NCBI RefSeq assembly: GCF_900182785.1
Contig: NZ_FXTS01000008.1
Location: 1 to 64,000 of the forward strand
Source of the DNA: Oceanospirillum linum
GTDB lineage: Bacteria > Pseudomonadota > Gammaproteobacteria > Pseudomonadales > Halomonadaceae
Direction of reading: 5' to 3'
DNA length: 64,000 nucleotides
Shown: one piece after another, positions 8,877 through 17,302 of the stretch
How positions within the stretch are numbered: position 1 is the stretch's first letter
Layout: each line of letters begins with the position of its first letter
Notes under the pieces: generated by a model
Database searches by the model: none
Told to the model about the DNA's origin: nothing
What the model saw: the letters and a program-made list of their open reading frames with translations, nothing else
Position numbers and translations under genes: made by a program

Positions 8877-11582
8877 ATGGATAAGCTCTACTACCGCTAT
8901 TGGGGGAAGGCCAAAAAAGACTCGGATAATGAGAGTGTAAGTTACCACCTACTGCCTTACCACTGTTTAGATGTGGCAGTAGTGGCAGAATGCTGGTGGG
9001 AGCAAAGCTCGACAATTCGCAATGCTTTTATGACTCAAACTGGGCTGGAGGAAATTAAAGCAAAGGCTTGGATATTGTTTTTTATAGCGTTACATGATTA
9101 TGGTAAATGGGACTTGCGGTTTCAGCGTAAAGCACCAAGTGCATACGCTGCAGCTAGTCATGGAACCACATTGGGTGACTTGCCTTTAAGCCCCAATGAC
9201 ATCAAAAAATACTTTCATGGGCCAGAAGGACTCAATTGGTTTTTTTCTGATTTTGAATCTCGATTTGATGATGGTGACTGGCTTTCTGTCGATTCCGAAG
9301 ATAAGGATTATTGGCTACCTTGGCTGGCGGCGGTGGCAGGTCATCATGGTGAAATTCCTGAGACATCTGAGCAGGCTAAACTCCCGTTACTCTGTAAGTC
9401 CGCCGGGGTAGTGTTTAAACAGGCTCGTATGGAGTGGGTCAACGCACTGGAACAATTATTTTTAACCCCCGCGGGTTTATCCTTTTCAGATAACCCGCCA
9501 TTAATTAAGCAGAAAAGTGCGATCATGCTTGCAGGTTTCTGCTCTGTTTGTGACTGGCTTGGTTCCTCTGATTTTTTCAGTTATGACGATTGTCCGCAAA
9601 GCTCATTTCAGGGCTTGAAAAGTTGGTATCGAGGGAGGTTTAATGCTGCTGAAATCGCCCTGAAGACCGCAGGTTTACACTCTCAAGTTAACATCAAGCC
9701 TGACATAGAAAAACTGCTCGGTGAGAATTATAAGCCGCGGCAAGTTCAAGCGTTGATTCAAGATCTGCCTTTGCAACAAAGTTTAACTCTGATTGAGGCT
9801 TCTACTGGCTCGGGTAAAACCGAGGCCGCGCTGGCTTATGCTTGGCATTTATTGGATGCTGGGTTGGCCGATAGTATTGTCTTTGCTTTGCCTACTCAGG
9901 CTACGGCCAATGCCATGTACACGCGCTTGGAGAAAGCGGCTAATACTATTTTCTGCAATGAAACTAATTTGATTCTGGCTCATGGTCGGTCGCGTTACCA
10001 TGAGGGGTTTATTAATCTAAAACAAACAAGTAGGACGGGAACCCTTCAGGGCAATGAAGAGGCCTGGGTACAGTGTAGCGAATGGCTAGCACAGAGCCGT
10101 AAGCGGATTTTTCTTGGGCAAATAGGTGTGTGCACTGTTGATCAGGTGTTGGTTTCTGTACTTCCCATAAAACATAAGTTTGTTCGGGGTTTTGGTATAG
10201 GTCGCAGTGTACTGATCATTGATGAAATACATGCTTACGATAGTTATATGTATGGGTTGCTCGGCGGTGTGTTAGAGCAACAAAAAGCCAGTGGTGGCAG
10301 TGCCATTCTATTGTCCGCTACTTTACCCGAATATCAAAAACTGGCGTTATCACACGCTTGGCAAGCAAAGCCTGCTCCAGATAATGATGACTACCCTCTA
10401 ATCACTTCCTATACGGCTACTGCTAGTACGGTTTTCGATCTGCACTCGAGACCAGAGCTGAGACCAGAATCCACACAAGTTGAAATCGAACTCTTATCAG
10501 ACGAGCGGTTATTACCAGACGATAATTTACTATTGCGTATTGAACAGGCTGTTATTTCCGGAGCTCAGGTTTGTTTAATTTGTAATTTAGTGGATGTCGC
10601 TCAGCATCTGTTCCAGATTATGCAAGTTCGATTTGAACAAAATAACAGTCTGAATACCGATCAGTTAGGACTGTTTCATTCACGTTTTAGTTTTCATGAC
10701 CGTCAGAATAAAGAAGAACTGGTCGTCAATATATTTGGTAAAGATCCTGATCCGCGCGATGCACGTGAAAAAGGCCATTTTTTGATTGCAACCCAAGTGG
10801 TAGAGCAATCGTTAGATTTGGATTTTGATTGGTTGATAACTCAGCTATGTCCAGTTGATCTACTTTTTCAACGCATGGGACGTTTACACCGACACAAACG
10901 AACAAGGCCACACGGGTTTGAACAACAATTGTGTTCTGTATTGGTGCCGGAACAACCAAATTATGATCTGCATGAATTAATTTACGGCAATAGCCGGGTG
11001 TTATGGCGTACCCATCAATTATTAGAAAAAGAGAGTCTTTCTGGTGGTGTAATTGAATTTCCGCAGGCTTATCGTTTATGGATAGAAGCAGTATATGAAG
11101 AGCAAAACTGGGATGACGAACCTAGCTCTGTACGGTTAAGTTACGAGAATTTTTGCAAAGAATCGGATGCATCTTATTACTGTGCCAAGCAATTGATGAG
11201 GTCTTCGATGAACTCATTAACTGATGACGATGCCAGTGTCAGTGTGCTGACCCGTGATGGTGAAATGAGCCTGAGCTTAGTGCCTTTTTATATTAATGCT
11301 CAAGGTGAACATTGTTTATTAAATGGTGAACCCTTACCACCTCAGAGTGATTTAACCAGAATCGAAACCATTAATTTAAATACTGTGCCTGTACCTCATA
11401 GCTGGGGTAAACGAGAAGCCCTACCGGAGCAAGATAGTGATGGGCTGATATGGTTTGAAATGCAACAAAATGGAGCAGTTTTGACTATGCAGTACCAGCA
11501 ATGGCGCTATCAATATACAAGCACTGTTGGCTTTCAGCGTGAACAGCTTCAAGTTGACAATGAATTAGAAAAGGATGCATAG
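8877..11582 (+). CDS. cas3: CRISPR-associated helicase/nuclease Cas3 (type I-E)
   Basis: Cas3 is recruited by target-bound Cascade and unwinds and shreds DNA. The 901-residue protein has the HD nuclease N-terminally (H29; HD at 73-74 in ALHDYGKWD; AGHHGE further on). The SF2 helicase follows with Walker A EASTGSGKT, motif II DEIH, motif III LLSATLP and a motif VI region QRMGRLHRH. The arrangement is HD-helicase-C-terminal domain as in E. coli Cas3 (888 residues). It is first in the cas operon; its stop is followed directly by the cas8e ATG. Confidence 0.96.
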   Translation: MDKLYYRYWGKAKKDSDNESVSYHLLPYHCLDVAVVAECWWEQSSTIRNAFMTQTGLEEIKAKAWILFFIALHDYGKWDLRFQRKAPSAYAAASHGTTLGDLPLSPNDIKKYFHGPEGLNWFFSDFESRFDDGDWLSVDSEDKDYWLPWLAAVAGHHGEIPETSEQAKLPLLCKSAGVVFKQARMEWVNALEQLFLTPAGLSFSDNPPLIKQKSAIMLAGFCSVCDWLGSSDFFSYDDCPQSSFQGLKSWYRGRFNAAEIALKTAGLHSQVNIKPDIEKLLGENYKPRQVQALIQDLPLQQSLTLIEASTGSGKTEAALAYAWHLLDAGLADSIVFALPTQATANAMYTRLEKAANTIFCNETNLILAHGRSRYHEGFINLKQTSRTGTLQGNEEAWVQCSEWLAQSRKRIFLGQIGVCTVDQVLVSVLPIKHKFVRGFGIGRSVLIIDEIHAYDSYMYGLLGGVLEQQKASGGSAILLSATLPEYQKLALSHAWQAKPAPDNDDYPLITSYTATASTVFDLHSRPELRPESTQVEIELLSDERLLPDDNLLLRIEQAVISGAQVCLICNLVDVAQHLFQIMQVRFEQNNSLNTDQLGLFHSRFSFHDRQNKEELVVNIFGKDPDPRDAREKGHFLIATQVVEQSLDLDFDWLITQLCPVDLLFQRMGRLHRHKRTRPHGFEQQLCSVLVPEQPNYDLHELIYGNSRVLWRTHQLLEKESLSGGVIEFPQAYRLWIEAVYEEQNWDDEPSSVRLSYENFCKESDASYYCAKQLMRSSMNSLTDDDASVSVLTRDGEMSLSLVPFYINAQGEHCLLNGEPLPPQSDLTRIETINLNTVPVPHSWGKREALPEQDSDGLIWFEMQQNGAVLTMQYQQWRYQYTSTVGFQREQLQVDNELEKDA

Positions 11583-13118
11583 ATGAATCTATTAACGGAC
11601 TCATGGATACCGGTGCAGCAAGCTGGTCTACAAGAAAAAATCACGTTTCAGCAATTACTATGTGGTGAAAAAGGCGGTGAAATCTGCTTGCCTCGTGATG
11701 ATATGGAGTTTGCCTGCCTGCAATTATTAGTGGCACTGACCCAAGTGCTCTTTACGCCATCTGATAAAAAAGCGCTGGTTCAACGTATTAAAAATCCACT
11801 CACACCTGAAGAGTATGCGAGTGGCTGTGAAGGTAAAAAGGACTGGTTTGATCTTAATCACCCTGAAACGCCATTTATGCAGTTTCGCAGTGTAAAGGCA
11901 AAAGAGCCTACTCCTATGGATAAACTGATGGCGGGAGTAGCGGATGGTACTAACAAGACGTTTGTTAATCCTCAAGGTTTAGCTGACGGCTTGTGTGCGA
12001 GTTGTGTTTCAATTGCTTTATACAATACCGCTTACAACTGCCCGAGTGCGGGTGGAGGATTCCAGCCTGGAATGCGAGGAAGTACATCTATAACAGTTTT
12101 AATAGCTACGGATAGTCTAAGAAAGACTATCTGGCATAACATCTTAACTGTTGAATCATTGAATAAAGAAATGCCTTGGTATAGTCAAACGAGTTGTATG
12201 ACTCCAAACTACATTGATGGTCTCCCCCCCGGTGCACAGTATGTTTTTTCTGAAATCGGCATAAATCGCGGATTGTTCTGGCAACCAGCAAAATATCAGC
12301 TCTGTGAACCACAGCCTAATTTGGTGTGCAGTTGTTGCGGTGACACCGGTCGTATTTACACCGGCTTTCTTAAGGAAAAACTACAGCCCAAATATACGAT
12401 ATCAGGAGCCTGGCCTCACCCTTTATCCTCACGTACTTTTGTAATAAAGAAAGGGGGGCGAGAGGAGAAGTTTCCTTCGTTTACCACAACTCAGCCGACT
12501 TGGGTGCACTTGCCGGAATTGGTCGCCGAAATCCAAAAGGATAAAGAGGGATACCATCCAGCTCCTGTTATTGCACAATTGCGTTCATATGGGGCAAATA
12601 GACTTAGTTTTTATGTTGGAGGTTACCGTAATGGTATAAAAACTACAGCGACGATTGTTGAACGCAGGCATGAAATGTTTAGTTTGGCTGATGGCTGGAA
12701 GGACAACAGTATTGTAATTGATGAGCTAATTAGAAACGCTCAAAGTTATAAAAATGCGCTTTCTAGGGCATTGGAGGACTTTTATAAATTAGCGATCATG
12801 AGTGCTACAAGTAAAAAAAATAGAGATAGAATTAAAAAAATTGCATCTCAGTATTCATCGGTGTTTTACCAACAAACCGAAAACCTGATTCACGACACAC
12901 TTGCCCATATAGATTTTGATCAACCACAAGACGATCTAAAGAGTCTTTATTCAGATCTAAAGACGGTCGTTATACATCTTTTTAATCAGGCGACCGAACC
13001 CTACAAACAAGAACCGAAAATGCTAAAAGCACTGGCTTCTTCACGCCGCTTATTACACCAATATCTGAAAGAACTTGAAGCACAAGGAGGTAATCATGAG
13101 CCAGCAAAATCAGCCTGA
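11583..13118 (+). CDS. casA: Cascade large subunit Cas8e (Cse1/CasA)
   Basis: Cas8e is the large subunit of type I-E Cascade; it reads the PAM and recruits Cas3. The 511-residue protein starts MNLLTDSWIPV as family members do. It has a central region GVADGTNKTFVNP corresponding to the DNA-contacting loop, cysteine pairs (CSCCGDTG) in the zinc-like part, and a C-terminal four-helix bundle. Length matches E. coli CasA (502). It abuts cas3, and its last 23 bases overlap cse2. The stretch around 12600-13000 is visibly AT-richer than neighbouring housekeeping genes. Confidence 0.95.
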   Translation: MNLLTDSWIPVQQAGLQEKITFQQLLCGEKGGEICLPRDDMEFACLQLLVALTQVLFTPSDKKALVQRIKNPLTPEEYASGCEGKKDWFDLNHPETPFMQFRSVKAKEPTPMDKLMAGVADGTNKTFVNPQGLADGLCASCVSIALYNTAYNCPSAGGGFQPGMRGSTSITVLIATDSLRKTIWHNILTVESLNKEMPWYSQTSCMTPNYIDGLPPGAQYVFSEIGINRGLFWQPAKYQLCEPQPNLVCSCCGDTGRIYTGFLKEKLQPKYTISGAWPHPLSSRTFVIKKGGREEKFPSFTTTQPTWVHLPELVAEIQKDKEGYHPAPVIAQLRSYGANRLSFYVGGYRNGIKTTATIVERRHEMFSLADGWKDNSIVIDELIRNAQSYKNALSRALEDFYKLAIMSATSKKNRDRIKKIASQYSSVFYQQTENLIHDTLAHIDFDQPQDDLKSLYSDLKTVVIHLFNQATEPYKQEPKMLKALASSRRLLHQYLKELEAQGGNHEPAKSA

Positions 13119-13563
13119 TTTTATGCGCTTGTACCAGCGATACACTGAATTAAAACCTGGCCCCAAAGCCGAGTTGCGCCGGCCGGCAGAGCCAGATGAC
13201 CTGGCCGAGATGCCTGCTTTTTATCACCTGCTGAACGGTCATGTGGGAGACAGAAGAATGAAGCGGCTAATCTACTGCCTGCCCACTGTTAAAAATCACG
13301 TTGAAGGTATTCGCTTGGGTCAGGCCCTGGCTAAAGCGGAGATCAGCGAAAAACGCTTGTTTATGGTGATTCGTTCGGAATTCCCTAACGATATTATTCA
13401 ACTGCGACGCTTGCTGAAAATGGCAGAACCATCGCTGGACTGGCCATTGATGGCAGAAACCCTTTATTGGTGGGGGCAACGTAATAAGCAACGAATTTTG
13501 GAAGACTATTTCTTCTTTCAGAACAGTAAATCTGATAAATCAGCTAACCCCAATGCGGCTTAA
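13096..13563 (+). CDS. casB: Cascade small subunit Cse2 (CasB, Cas11e)
   Basis: This 155-residue helical protein occurs as a dimer in the belly of Cascade and stabilises crRNA and the displaced strand. The family is recognised by position, size and the motif AFYHLLNGHVGDRRMKRLIYCLP. The start at 13096 was chosen because a near-perfect ribosome site (AAGGAGGT at 13083-13090) precedes it. The upstream ATG at 13075 lacks one. The 23-base overlap with cas8e implies translational coupling. Confidence 0.93.
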   Translation: MSQQNQPDFMRLYQRYTELKPGPKAELRRPAEPDDLAEMPAFYHLLNGHVGDRRMKRLIYCLPTVKNHVEGIRLGQALAKAEISEKRLFMVIRSEFPNDIIQLRRLLKMAEPSLDWPLMAETLYWWGQRNKQRILEDYFFFQNSKSDKSANPNAA

Positions 13564-13581
13564 CTTTTTAAGGACGAAATC

Positions 13582-14730
13582 ATGAGCAAGAATTTTATTA
13601 ATTTCCATGTGTTAATTTCGCATAGCCCATCCTGCTTAAACCGTGATGATATGAATATGCAGAAATCTGCTATTTTTGGTGGCAAGCGCCGGGTGCGGGT
13701 TTCCAGTCAAAGCTTAAAACGCACAATGCGTCAAGGTGAGTATTATAAAAAGCATCTTGGAGAGCCTTCGTTGAGAACACGCGAGCTAGCTAAAGTACAG
13801 CAACATTATGTAGACGCGTTAAAGGACTCTTTCTCGGAAGAAATAGTCATTTCTGCGCTAGAGGCTATATCTGGAAAAGAAGGTTTGCCAGATTTGTCGA
13901 GCAAAGGTATAGCTGTTGCTCCTTGGGTTATCTCTGAAGTAGCTTATTTTTGTCAATTGATTGAAGATTCTGATGAGGCTGATATTGGCAAACTTAAGAA
14001 GAGAATTGAGAAAGACTCAAAGTCTGCCATTGCCGCTGCCAGTCAAGCTATCGATATTGCACTATCAGGGCGTATGGCAACCTCTGGCCTGATGACAAAT
14101 ATTGATGGGGCATTAGCGGTAGCACATGCCCTGACAACGCATGCTGTTGACGCTGATATTGATTGGTTTACAGCGGTTGATGATATCGTTCAAGATGAAA
14201 AGGTATCTAGAAGAGTAGGAGCTCTAGAGGAAGGTAAGGGTGAATCCGGTTCTGGTCACCTGGATACGCAAGAGTTTTCCTCCGGTGTATTTTACCGCTA
14301 TGCCAGCCTGAATATTGCCCAGCTACAGGAAAATCTGGGTAATGCGCCTCGTGAAAAAGCTTTGGATATTGCCGCGCATGTATTACATATGCTGGCAACT
14401 GAAGTGCCCAGTGCGAAACAGCAGAGTTATGCTGCTCACAATTTGGCCGATCAGGCACTGGTCTCCTTTTCCGATCAACCTATCTCACTGGCTAATGCCT
14501 TTGAAACACCTGTAAAAGCCGATCATCAAGGCGGATTTCGTGAACCTTCTGCTAAAAAGCTAAATGAATACTGGGACAAAATTCATCGCGGCTATGGCCT
14601 GGATGAGCGTTGTGCAGAATTTTCATTAGAGCCTATCGAATTGCCTACAGATATGTTGGCTCAGAATTCGTTGCCAGCATTGGAAGCTTGGGTACGTGCT
14701 GATGGGCCAATTGACAACGACAAGCAATAA
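13582..14730 (+). CDS. casC: Cascade backbone subunit Cas7e (Cse4/CasC)
   Basis: Cas7e forms the six-subunit helical backbone that holds the crRNA spacer. The 382-residue protein begins with NFINFHVLISHSPSCLNRDD and has the basic GGKRRVRVSSQSLKRTMR segment typical of the RRM-fold core. The thumb-like TSGLMTNIDGALAVAHALTTH region follows. Length is near E. coli CasC (363). TTAAGGA precedes the ATG. It lies 18 bases after cse2 in the same operon. Confidence 0.96.
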   Translation: MSKNFINFHVLISHSPSCLNRDDMNMQKSAIFGGKRRVRVSSQSLKRTMRQGEYYKKHLGEPSLRTRELAKVQQHYVDALKDSFSEEIVISALEAISGKEGLPDLSSKGIAVAPWVISEVAYFCQLIEDSDEADIGKLKKRIEKDSKSAIAAASQAIDIALSGRMATSGLMTNIDGALAVAHALTTHAVDADIDWFTAVDDIVQDEKVSRRVGALEEGKGESGSGHLDTQEFSSGVFYRYASLNIAQLQENLGNAPREKALDIAAHVLHMLATEVPSAKQQSYAAHNLADQALVSFSDQPISLANAFETPVKADHQGGFREPSAKKLNEYWDKIHRGYGLDERCAEFSLEPIELPTDMLAQNSLPALEAWVRADGPIDNDKQ

Positions 14731-14739
14731 GGTGGTCTT

Positions 14740-15399
14740 ATGAAGGACTATCTTGTACTGAAACTAGAGGGGCCAATGCAAGCCTGGGGGCGTGAAAGCT
14801 TTGAAGGTTTAAGGCCTTCCGAGCTTTTCCCCGGTCGTAGCGCATTGTTGGGGTTGCTGGGAGCTTGCTTAGGGGTTGATCGACTGGACACCAAAGGGCA
14901 GTACATGCTGGCCAAAAGTGTGCAGTTTGCTGTGCGTATAGACCAGCAAGGTCAGAAAATGACTGACTACCATACAGTTAAAAATGCTCGTAAAGAGTAT
15001 AGCGGCTTAAAAAGTCACGAAACGATACAGACCTGGCGTGAGTACTGGCAGGACGCCAAGTACACGGTTTTGGTATGGTTAGTTGATGATGCTGATATCA
15101 CTCTTTTAGATATTGATGCTGCAGTTAAAAAACCGGTTTATACCCCTGTTCTTGGTCGTCGAAGCTGCGCGCTCTCTCGTCCACTATACGAAGGACAAGT
15201 GTCTGCCCAGTCCGCATTAATGGCATTTAGCTTGTGTGAACCAATGGGTGGCACCATCTACTCAGATGAGTTTGATGAAAAGGCGATACCACTTAAAAAA
15301 CGAGATGTGCCTATCATTGACAGACCGCGTCAGTTTGCCAGTCGTTGCGTGTATATGACGAAGCCTAAAAAAGAGGGGGTTTTACATGTATCTGAGTAA
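14740..15399 (+). CDS. casD: Cascade subunit Cas5e (CasD)
   Basis: Cas5e caps the 5' handle of crRNA in Cascade. The 219-residue protein shows the family N-terminus (YLVLKLEGPMQAWG) and the FPGRSALLGLLGACLG motif, and is close in length to E. coli CasD (224). It begins nine bases after cas7e, with AAGGTGG upstream. It overlaps the cas6e start by 14 bases, consistent with coupled translation in equal amounts. Confidence 0.95.
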   Translation: MKDYLVLKLEGPMQAWGRESFEGLRPSELFPGRSALLGLLGACLGVDRLDTKGQYMLAKSVQFAVRIDQQGQKMTDYHTVKNARKEYSGLKSHETIQTWREYWQDAKYTVLVWLVDDADITLLDIDAAVKKPVYTPVLGRRSCALSRPLYEGQVSAQSALMAFSLCEPMGGTIYSDEFDEKAIPLKKRDVPIIDRPRQFASRCVYMTKPKKEGVLHVSE

Positions 15400-16000
15400 A
15401 GTAAGGCTTAACTGGGCGCAAGCTAAAAATCCTTACGAACAGCATAGGGCTCTGTGGCAATTATTTCCTGAGCAGCCCGATGGAAAGCGTGATTTTTTAT
15501 ACCGTGTGGAGCAAACCCTAAAAGGACAGGGGGCTGTGGTCCTCATGCAGTCCCTGCAACGCCCCGCTGAAAATGAAAATGTCGAGCTGTTAGCCGTACG
15601 AGAACTACAGTTGTCATTGTACCAAGAACAGTTTTTACGTTTTCGTTTAAGGGCAAATCCTATCAAGGCGATTAAGGATAAGAGCAAAGGCGAACGCATT
15701 CGAAATGGTAAGAGTTACACTCGTACAGTTCGCGTGCCCCTTGTGCATGAAGAGCAACAGCAAGCCTGGTTGGAACGAAAGCTTGCTGGCTGTGCATCTG
15801 TTCAAGCATTAAATATTCAACAAGAAATGCCGCTGAATTTTCATAAGGCACGTGAAAAATATTCGGGAAAGATTCAACCGGTATTATTTGATGGGGTACT
15901 GATGATTGAAGATGAACAAGCATTTTTAGATGTACTCAAAAAAGGAATTGGCCCAGCCAAATCACTTGGCTGCGGGTTGATCTCATTGGCACCCGCATGA
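15386..16000 (+). CDS. casE: crRNA endonuclease Cas6e (CasE)
   Basis: Cas6e cuts the precursor transcript within each repeat and stays bound to the 3' hairpin. The 204-residue protein has the conserved N-terminus MYLSKVRLNW, a histidine at position 20 (YEQHRALW) matching the catalytic His20 of the family, and the C-terminal glycine-rich loop GIGPAKSLGCGLISLAP. The palindromic part of the repeats (CCCCGTG..CACGGGG) is the expected hairpin substrate. It overlaps cas1 by four bases (ATGA). Confidence 0.95.
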   Translation: MYLSKVRLNWAQAKNPYEQHRALWQLFPEQPDGKRDFLYRVEQTLKGQGAVVLMQSLQRPAENENVELLAVRELQLSLYQEQFLRFRLRANPIKAIKDKSKGERIRNGKSYTRTVRVPLVHEEQQQAWLERKLAGCASVQALNIQQEMPLNFHKAREKYSGKIQPVLFDGVLMIEDEQAFLDVLKKGIGPAKSLGCGLISLAPA

Positions 16001-16917
16001 CCTTTATTCCCCTGAATCCCATCCCGATGAAAGACCGGGTTTCCATGATCTTTCTGCAGTACGGTCAGATTGACGTTATTGACGGTGCTTTTGTACTTGT
16101 CGATAAAACGGGGGTTCGGACGCATATTCCCGTTGGGTCTGTTGCCTGCATTATGCTAGAACCCGGCACAAGAGTATCCCATGCCGCAGCCAAATTGGCT
16201 GCACAAGTTGGCACGCTCTTAGTTTGGGTTGGAGAGGCTGGGGTGCGTCTGTATGCTTCTGGTCAGCCAGGAGGCGCTAGATCGGATCGTTTACTTTATC
16301 AAGCCAAGCTGGCGCTAGATGAAAACCTTCGGCTGAAAGTGGTTCGCAAAATGTTTGAAATGCGTTTTGGCGAGCCGCCACCGGCTAAACGTTCCGTTGA
16401 ACAGCTGCGTGGGATCGAGGGAGCCCGTGTTCGTGAAACTTACAAACTGCTTGCCAAGCGCTATGGCATAAAATGGCAGGGGCGGCGGTATGATCCTAAA
16501 GATTGGGCTGCTGGGGATGTAACCAATCAATGTATCAGTGCTGCCACATCCTGCTTATATGGCATCACTGAAGCGGCTATTTTAGCGGCAGGTTATGCAC
16601 CAGCTATCGGTTTTATTCATACCGGCAAACCTTTGTCTTTTGTTTACGATATCGCTGATATTATCAAGTTTGACGATATCGTACCCAAAGCCTTTGAGAT
16701 AGCGGCTACTCACCCAACCCAACCGGATAAAGCCGTACGTCATGCCTGCCGAGATATTTTCCGAAGTAGTAAAGTGCTCAAACGCCTGATTCCTATGATT
16801 GAAGAGGTATTAGCCGCCGGTGAAATAGAACCTCCGAAACCACCCAAAGATGCCCAGCCCCCTGCAATACCGGAGCCCGAAGCAACCGGTGATTTAGGCC
16901 ACAGGAGCCACCAATGA
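15997..16917 (+). CDS. cas1: CRISPR integrase Cas1 (type I-E)
   Basis: Cas1 with Cas2 inserts new spacers at the leader end. The 306-residue protein keeps the metal-binding residues at the same numbers as in E. coli: E141 (RGIEGARVR), H208 (GFIHTG), D218 and D221 (YDIADI). This supports an active integrase. The C-terminus carries a proline-rich tail (PPKPPKDAQPPAIPEPE). It starts by ATGA overlap with cas6e and ends by ATGA overlap with cas2. Confidence 0.97.
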   Translation: MTFIPLNPIPMKDRVSMIFLQYGQIDVIDGAFVLVDKTGVRTHIPVGSVACIMLEPGTRVSHAAAKLAAQVGTLLVWVGEAGVRLYASGQPGGARSDRLLYQAKLALDENLRLKVVRKMFEMRFGEPPPAKRSVEQLRGIEGARVRETYKLLAKRYGIKWQGRRYDPKDWAAGDVTNQCISAATSCLYGITEAAILAAGYAPAIGFIHTGKPLSFVYDIADIIKFDDIVPKAFEIAATHPTQPDKAVRHACRDIFRSSKVLKRLIPMIEEVLAAGEIEPPKPPKDAQPPAIPEPEATGDLGHRSHQ

Positions 16918-17207
16918 GTATGTTGGTCGTCGTGACTGAGAATGTCCCGCCCAGACTTCGGGGGCGGTTAGCCGTCTGGTTGTTAGAGATTCGCGCGGGG
17001 GTGTATGTAGGGGATGTATCGAGAAAAATCAGAGAGATGATCTGGCAGCAGATTAATGTACTTGCTGAAGATGGCAATGTCGTTCTCGCGTGGGCAACCA
17101 ATACTGAATCTGGTTTTGATTTTCAAACCTATGGTCAGAACAGGCGTATTCCAATCGAAATGGATGGTTTAAGGCTTGTTTCATTTTTGCCTTCTGATAA
17201 CACTTGA
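16914..17207 (+). CDS. cas2: CRISPR integrase subunit Cas2 (type I-E)
   Basis: Cas2e is the 97-residue scaffold of the Cas1-Cas2 integrase. It shows the type I-E N-terminus MLVVVTENVPPRLRGRLAVWLLEIRAGVYVG and the conserved GFDFQTYG region. It overlaps cas1 by four bases and is followed after 95 bases by the first CRISPR repeat. Confidence 0.96.
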   Translation: MSMLVVVTENVPPRLRGRLAVWLLEIRAGVYVGDVSRKIREMIWQQINVLAEDGNVVLAWATNTESGFDFQTYGQNRRIPIEMDGLRLVSFLPSDNT

Positions 17208-17302
17208 TTTGTCTGCTCTTTAATAGTGTAATTTTTGCTTATCTTGTTGGTAGATTTTTTATGGGATAAAAAGTCCTTATAAAACAATCGCATCCAGCAA
17301 GA
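17208..17302 (+). promoter_or_regulatory. CRISPR leader
   Basis: This is 95 bases of AT-rich DNA between cas2 and the first repeat, with several T and A runs (TTTTTTATGGGATAAAAAG). Position and orientation relative to cas2 and the repeats mark it as the leader. It should therefore hold the array promoter and the site where new spacers enter. I see no clear match to an IHF site. Confidence 0.8.
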